DNA from: Pteria penguin
Lineage: Eukaryota; Mollusca; Bivalvia; Pterioida; Pteriidae
Length of the DNA: 64,000 nucleotides
Assembly (NCBI GenBank): GCA_035048485.1
Contig: CM068580.1
Span: forward strand, 40,227,585 to 40,291,584
Reading direction: 5' to 3'
Of the stretch, positions 60,638 through 64,000 are shown in pieces. How positions within the stretch are numbered: position 1 is the stretch's first letter; each line of letters opens with the position of its first letter. Made by a program: the position numbers and the translations under genes. The notes beneath the pieces are model-generated. The model saw only the letters and a program-made list of their open reading frames with translations, searched no databases and had not been told where the DNA came from.

Positions 60638-63355
60638 GTAAGATGGGATACATGACATAGTGTTGTATTATTATGTATAGTAAAATAAAATCTTACTTCA
60701 AGTTAGCAAAGAAGATATTGGTTACAGAGAATGTCGTGTAATTGAATTCAGCAACATTTATTTCTCTGATATTTGAAAGTTTTTGTAAAATATATATTTT
60801 TTCCATGAATTCTTATCAATATGGAACAAACAAGAATAGTAAGATTGGTTGAAGTGGTTGTCTAAATTTTTGTTTTCACATGATATGTCATTAAAGAATT
60901 TACAAGTGCATTCATTCACATTTGCAAGATTGTATGCCAAAAACAGATTTCCTGTTTTTGGTTACTGTTCTGGTAACAGATTTCCTGTTTTGGTACACTA
61001 TGTATTCAAAATTTTTACCTGTACAAATTGACATAATAAATCAAACTTTTTTATACTTTGCTTAATAATAATATTGTACTCACAAATCCAATTGTGTTTT
61101 CGTTTCAATTTAGTGTTAAACCATTACATTGGTTTCTTACCATTTTCATCAACAATATCACAGTCTAACCAACTTTTGAAATGTAATGTCTTTCCTTTAT
61201 ATGTTATATAATTATTACACCATAATGGCTCTATCAGTATGTTTACAGTAGATAATTTTTCAATGCTCTGTATTTTTTTGCTTGAATTAAAACACATAAA
61301 GATTTCCTTTGGAAATAATGGAATGTTTTTCAAAATTTCATATTCTCAAGTAACTGTCTTGTTAGTTTTTATTATTTAATGTAGATCTCCATTCGCATTT
61401 TGGCATAAACTATCAATGAAACATCTCACACTTCCTTTAGTAACCCCTTGAAGAATCAAAAGAAATTTAATATCAAGAGTTTAAAAGAAGTGTATATATG
61501 CAGAGAACAATGATTTATTGGCATTCAAATTATAAAAGATCTTTCAATACAAAACCAAATCTGTCTGCTATTTCTCCTTTCATTTCTTTGTAAATGCAAA
61601 TGTTAATATTATTAGAATACATGAGTGAAGAATTTTTAATCATTTATTTTGTTCTTAAAAGTACATTCTCTATTCTTTATATTGATAAAAAATGCGAGAT
61701 TCTGATAGTTCTTCAAATAGAAATGCAGCATTCTTCAACAAATCAGCAAAAGAATTAAAGGATGAAATTACAACCAATAAAATTTATCTTATATTTTGAT
61801 AGATTCTTGAGGTAGCAGAACAGATTCAGAGAGATATTGTATCTAAGCAGAAAGAGCTTTCTTCAGTGATGATTTCCCCAGCTAAGTTTCACTTCACTTT
61901 GATGGTCATGTGTCTAAAAGAGGAGGAAGACATAGAGAGGTATCATATCTATAATTATAATGGTGGACCTAGGAGGCTGAGTGAACTGATAAGGTTTTAT
62001 AATATGACTTACTGCCTCTCATTACCATCACTTCACAGGTCAGTCTGTGGTTGGGTCAAACAATTAGTCATTTGAAAATGGGAGATATGGAGCATACCTT
62101 CAACAGTACTGGTATATGACATACTTTTTTTCACTGAATACATGTGATACGGACAAGAAAACAGAGATTGAGCAATTTTTGGCTTTCCGTTTTTCTTCCT
62201 TTCTGGTGCAAATCACTTATGTATTGTTATGTTTGTTGGTTTTTTTCTCTGGTTTAACCCCATTCTACATCAACAGAAAAGTATGAAAATTTACTTCCTG
62301 AAACTCTCACACAGGAAATTCCTTCAAAACTCCTTTGTTTTTCTTTGTACATGTATAGAAAGCTGACGAAGTTGGGTTGGTAACATACTTGGCTTGAGGC
62401 GAAGAGGTCCCAGGTTCAAGCCTTGGGAATATACTTGGCTTGTGGTCAAGAGGTCCCAGGTTCAGCCTTGGTAACATACTTGACTTGTAGCCAAGAGGTC
62501 CCAGGTACAAGCCTTTGTAACATACTTGGCTTGTGGCCAAGAGGTCCCAGGTTCAAACCTTGGTGTATCATACTTAGTTCGTGGCCAAGAATTCCCAGGT
62601 TTCATAGGTAACATACTTGAATTGTAGCCAAGAGGTTCTGGGTTTGAGCCTCGGTAACATACTTGCCTTGTGGCCAAGAGGTCCCAGGTTCAAGCCTCAG
62701 CAACTTACTTGGCTTGTGTCCAAGAGTTCCTGAGTTTGAGCCTAAACAATGGCTTGTTGATGCCCTTTTTTTATGAGACAGTATAAACAAAGGTGCTTTG
62801 TCATGGTAGACATTGATACATAAGTAATCCTTCATTGCTTCAGGTGGATCCCTGGTATAGCTCTAAATACTTGTTGCTATGCATCAGACAGATGTCTTCA
62901 TCATACAAGTAAAATAATCTTACTTTGAAGTAAAACAAAATCTTTGGGAATTGTTTTGAGATTATTGCTTGAAGTTCTAAGCTACACTCAGAAATTTTTT
63001 CACTCATATATCAGCATTTATTCAGTATTTCTTGGTGAAGGAAACATGAAAACTTGGGATAAATATGCTGTTAATAATACACTGAGAGAGAATTGATTAT
63101 AACTTGATATTTAGATGTAAAATACTTGGTTGAGTTCCATTATATTTATTACATGTATACATATTTTACAATGTATAATTTTTTTTCAAAATAGAGCGCA
63201 GATGGCTCTTGAAGAATATGGTGTCTTGTATTGTGACAAATATGCAGATGATCCATTCAACTTAGACTTGAAAGGAGTATTTAATTTTAGAGACAGTGTT
63301 GTTTTCACTACAGTTCAAGAGGGCCCAGGACGAGATCATCTAAACACTGTTGCAG
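60462..63355 (+). CDS. AKAP7: AKAP7-like 2H phosphoesterase-domain protein, partial (both ends missing)
   Basis: Three exons, 60462-60637, 61803-61939 and 63195-63355, join in phases 0 and 2 to one open frame that continues past the window in phase 1. The first carries a Lys/Arg-rich, NLS-like stretch and then PRKWPTHFLAIPV, matching the start of the AKAP7 central domain. The second carries KFHFTLMVMCL, with the first HxT motif of the 2H phosphoesterase fold (codons 61890-61898). The third carries FNLDLKGVFNFRDSVVFTTV, the next strand pair. The second HxT must lie in exons beyond 64000. Human AKAP7 long isoforms anchor PKA RII, and the central domain binds AMP. Viral and rotiferan relatives cleave 2',5'-oligoadenylate. 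Whether this protein binds PKA cannot be judged. LENG9 has a related domain and is the main alternative. No upstream exon ending in phase 1 was convincingly found. Confidence 0.8.
61803..61939 (+). CDS. AKAP7: AKAP7-like internal exon b, first HxT motif
   Basis: The acceptor is TTATATTTTGATAG and the donor GAGAG|GTATCA. It encodes ILEVAEQIQRDIVSKQ through the catalytic-type HFT and ends in the acidic KEEEDIE. Confidence 0.82.
62345..62945 (+). mobile_element. SINE family A with tandemly amplified tRNA-like head
   Basis: The head begins GCTGACGAAGTTGGGTTGG. A 46-bp segment (CATACTTGGCTTGTGGCCAA, then GAGGTCCCAGGTTCAAGCC) is repeated about eight times (about 62382-62750). It corresponds to the anticodon-arm to box-B part of the head. 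The normal but diverged body then follows (ATGAGACAGTATAAACAAAG; TTCATTGCTTCAGGTGGATC). It lies between AKAP7-like exons b and c. Confidence 0.82.
63195..63355 (+). CDS. AKAP7: AKAP7-like internal exon c
   Basis: The acceptor is TTTTTTTCAAAATAG and the donor GCAG|GTACGT, phase 1. It encodes AQMALEEYGVLYCDKY and the FNLDLKGVFNF strand region. No further exon is visible to 64000. Confidence 0.82.
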
Positions 63356-63517
63356 GTACGTGCTTTTAAGTCAACTGAACCAAATGCTCGTGAGATATAC
63401 CTAGTGAAAAAAATGATTTCATTGTCTGTCCATCCAACAGTCTTTTATCAGTTAACTTTACACATTTCTAACTTTTACAGAAACATAGATGGGATTTCGA
63501 TGGAACTTGGTAAGAAT

Positions 63518-63871
63518 CAATCTGATTAAAACCATATCTTTATTCCGCTTCTCTATTTGTCCCATTATGGGTAATGTTCTGGTGAACTTTGATTTTTAGC
63601 CAATCAGTGGATCAGTTACAAATTCCTGGGAATGAAATTAACATCCACAGCGTGTGTGACCCACGAAGTAGTTTTTGAAGAGTGTTTGTTGCATATCGCG
63701 TCACTATCACGTGCCTAGCTGAGTCATTGATTGGCTATGGGAAATAACGGTTTCGGTGACTGAAACGTCATCAGAGTTTACCAGAACATGACTTCTCTGG
63801 GGTTTCGCCAGATCTTTATATGCAATGTGACAAATAGAGAAGCGGAATAAAGATATGGTTTTAATCAGATT
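63518..63871. mobile_element. Mutator-like MITE, second copy, without SINE
   Basis: The terminal repeats CAATCTGATTAAAACCATAT match the element at 48355. Flanking 9-mers GGTAAGAAT (63509-63517) and GGTAAGAAC (63872-63880) differ at one base. At 354 bp it shows the element without the SINE insertion. Confidence 0.88.
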
Positions 63872-64000
63872 GGGTAAGAACAATGCAAAGGTGGCACCTT
63901 ACAGGTGTTGTTATCTGTTATTGGATCTTGATGATCTAAGAGTGTGTATGAAGAAATACTGTTATTTATTTATTTAGTTATTTTTTAATTGTTGTTTACT

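Overview
The window looks like nuclear DNA from a bivalve mollusc. This rests on three things: intron-rich animal genes, AT-rich intergenic DNA, and a dense population of repeats of a kind I associate with oyster, scallop and mussel genomes (tRNA-headed SINEs, elements opening with AGGCCCAAGTGGGCCT, and arrays rich in AAGGTCA). The species is not determined. No bacterial operon, CRISPR array, rRNA gene or functional tRNA was seen.

Three protein-coding genes can be read. (1) An inositol hexakisphosphate kinase (IP6K) lies on the minus strand at 4358-10745. It has five coding exons whose phases join to a 396-residue protein with the PxxxDxKxG, SSLL and IDFAH motifs. (2) A GAREM-family adaptor lies on the plus strand at 30816-44083. 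It has four coding exons and 624 residues: an N-terminal CABIT domain, a middle with two PxxPxR motifs, a YQN and a YMEM motif, and a C-terminal SAM domain. (3) An AKAP7-like 2H-phosphoesterase gene lies on the plus strand from 60462. Three exons are visible and it runs off the right edge. Genes 1 and 2 suggest signalling functions (inositol pyrophosphate synthesis and receptor-tyrosine-kinase/MAPK scaffolding). They are not an operon and nothing shows them to be co-regulated.

The rest is mostly transposable elements and tandem repeats. 6.75-9.41 kb is a 62-bp minisatellite of about 43 units that overlaps the end of IP6K exon 2 and carries a copy of its splice donor in each unit. 15.0-19.2 kb is a 146-bp tandem array split by a 2.5-kb element; a near-identical second copy lies at 23.35-25.96 kb. 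26.63-29.25 kb holds two inverted-repeat elements with 5-bp target duplications. The larger one contains a second, nested element carrying an acidic reading frame, and a set of long hairpins. GAREM intron 1 (32.1-40.2 kb) holds a dead mariner interrupted by a SINE, plus minisatellites. GAREM intron 3 holds a SINE and a dead LINE. 44-58 kb carries further SINEs, a Mutator-like inverted-repeat element with a perfect 9-bp duplication, a retroelement fragment and a zinc-finger transposon remnant. Several nesting events are proved by target-site duplications visible in the sequence.
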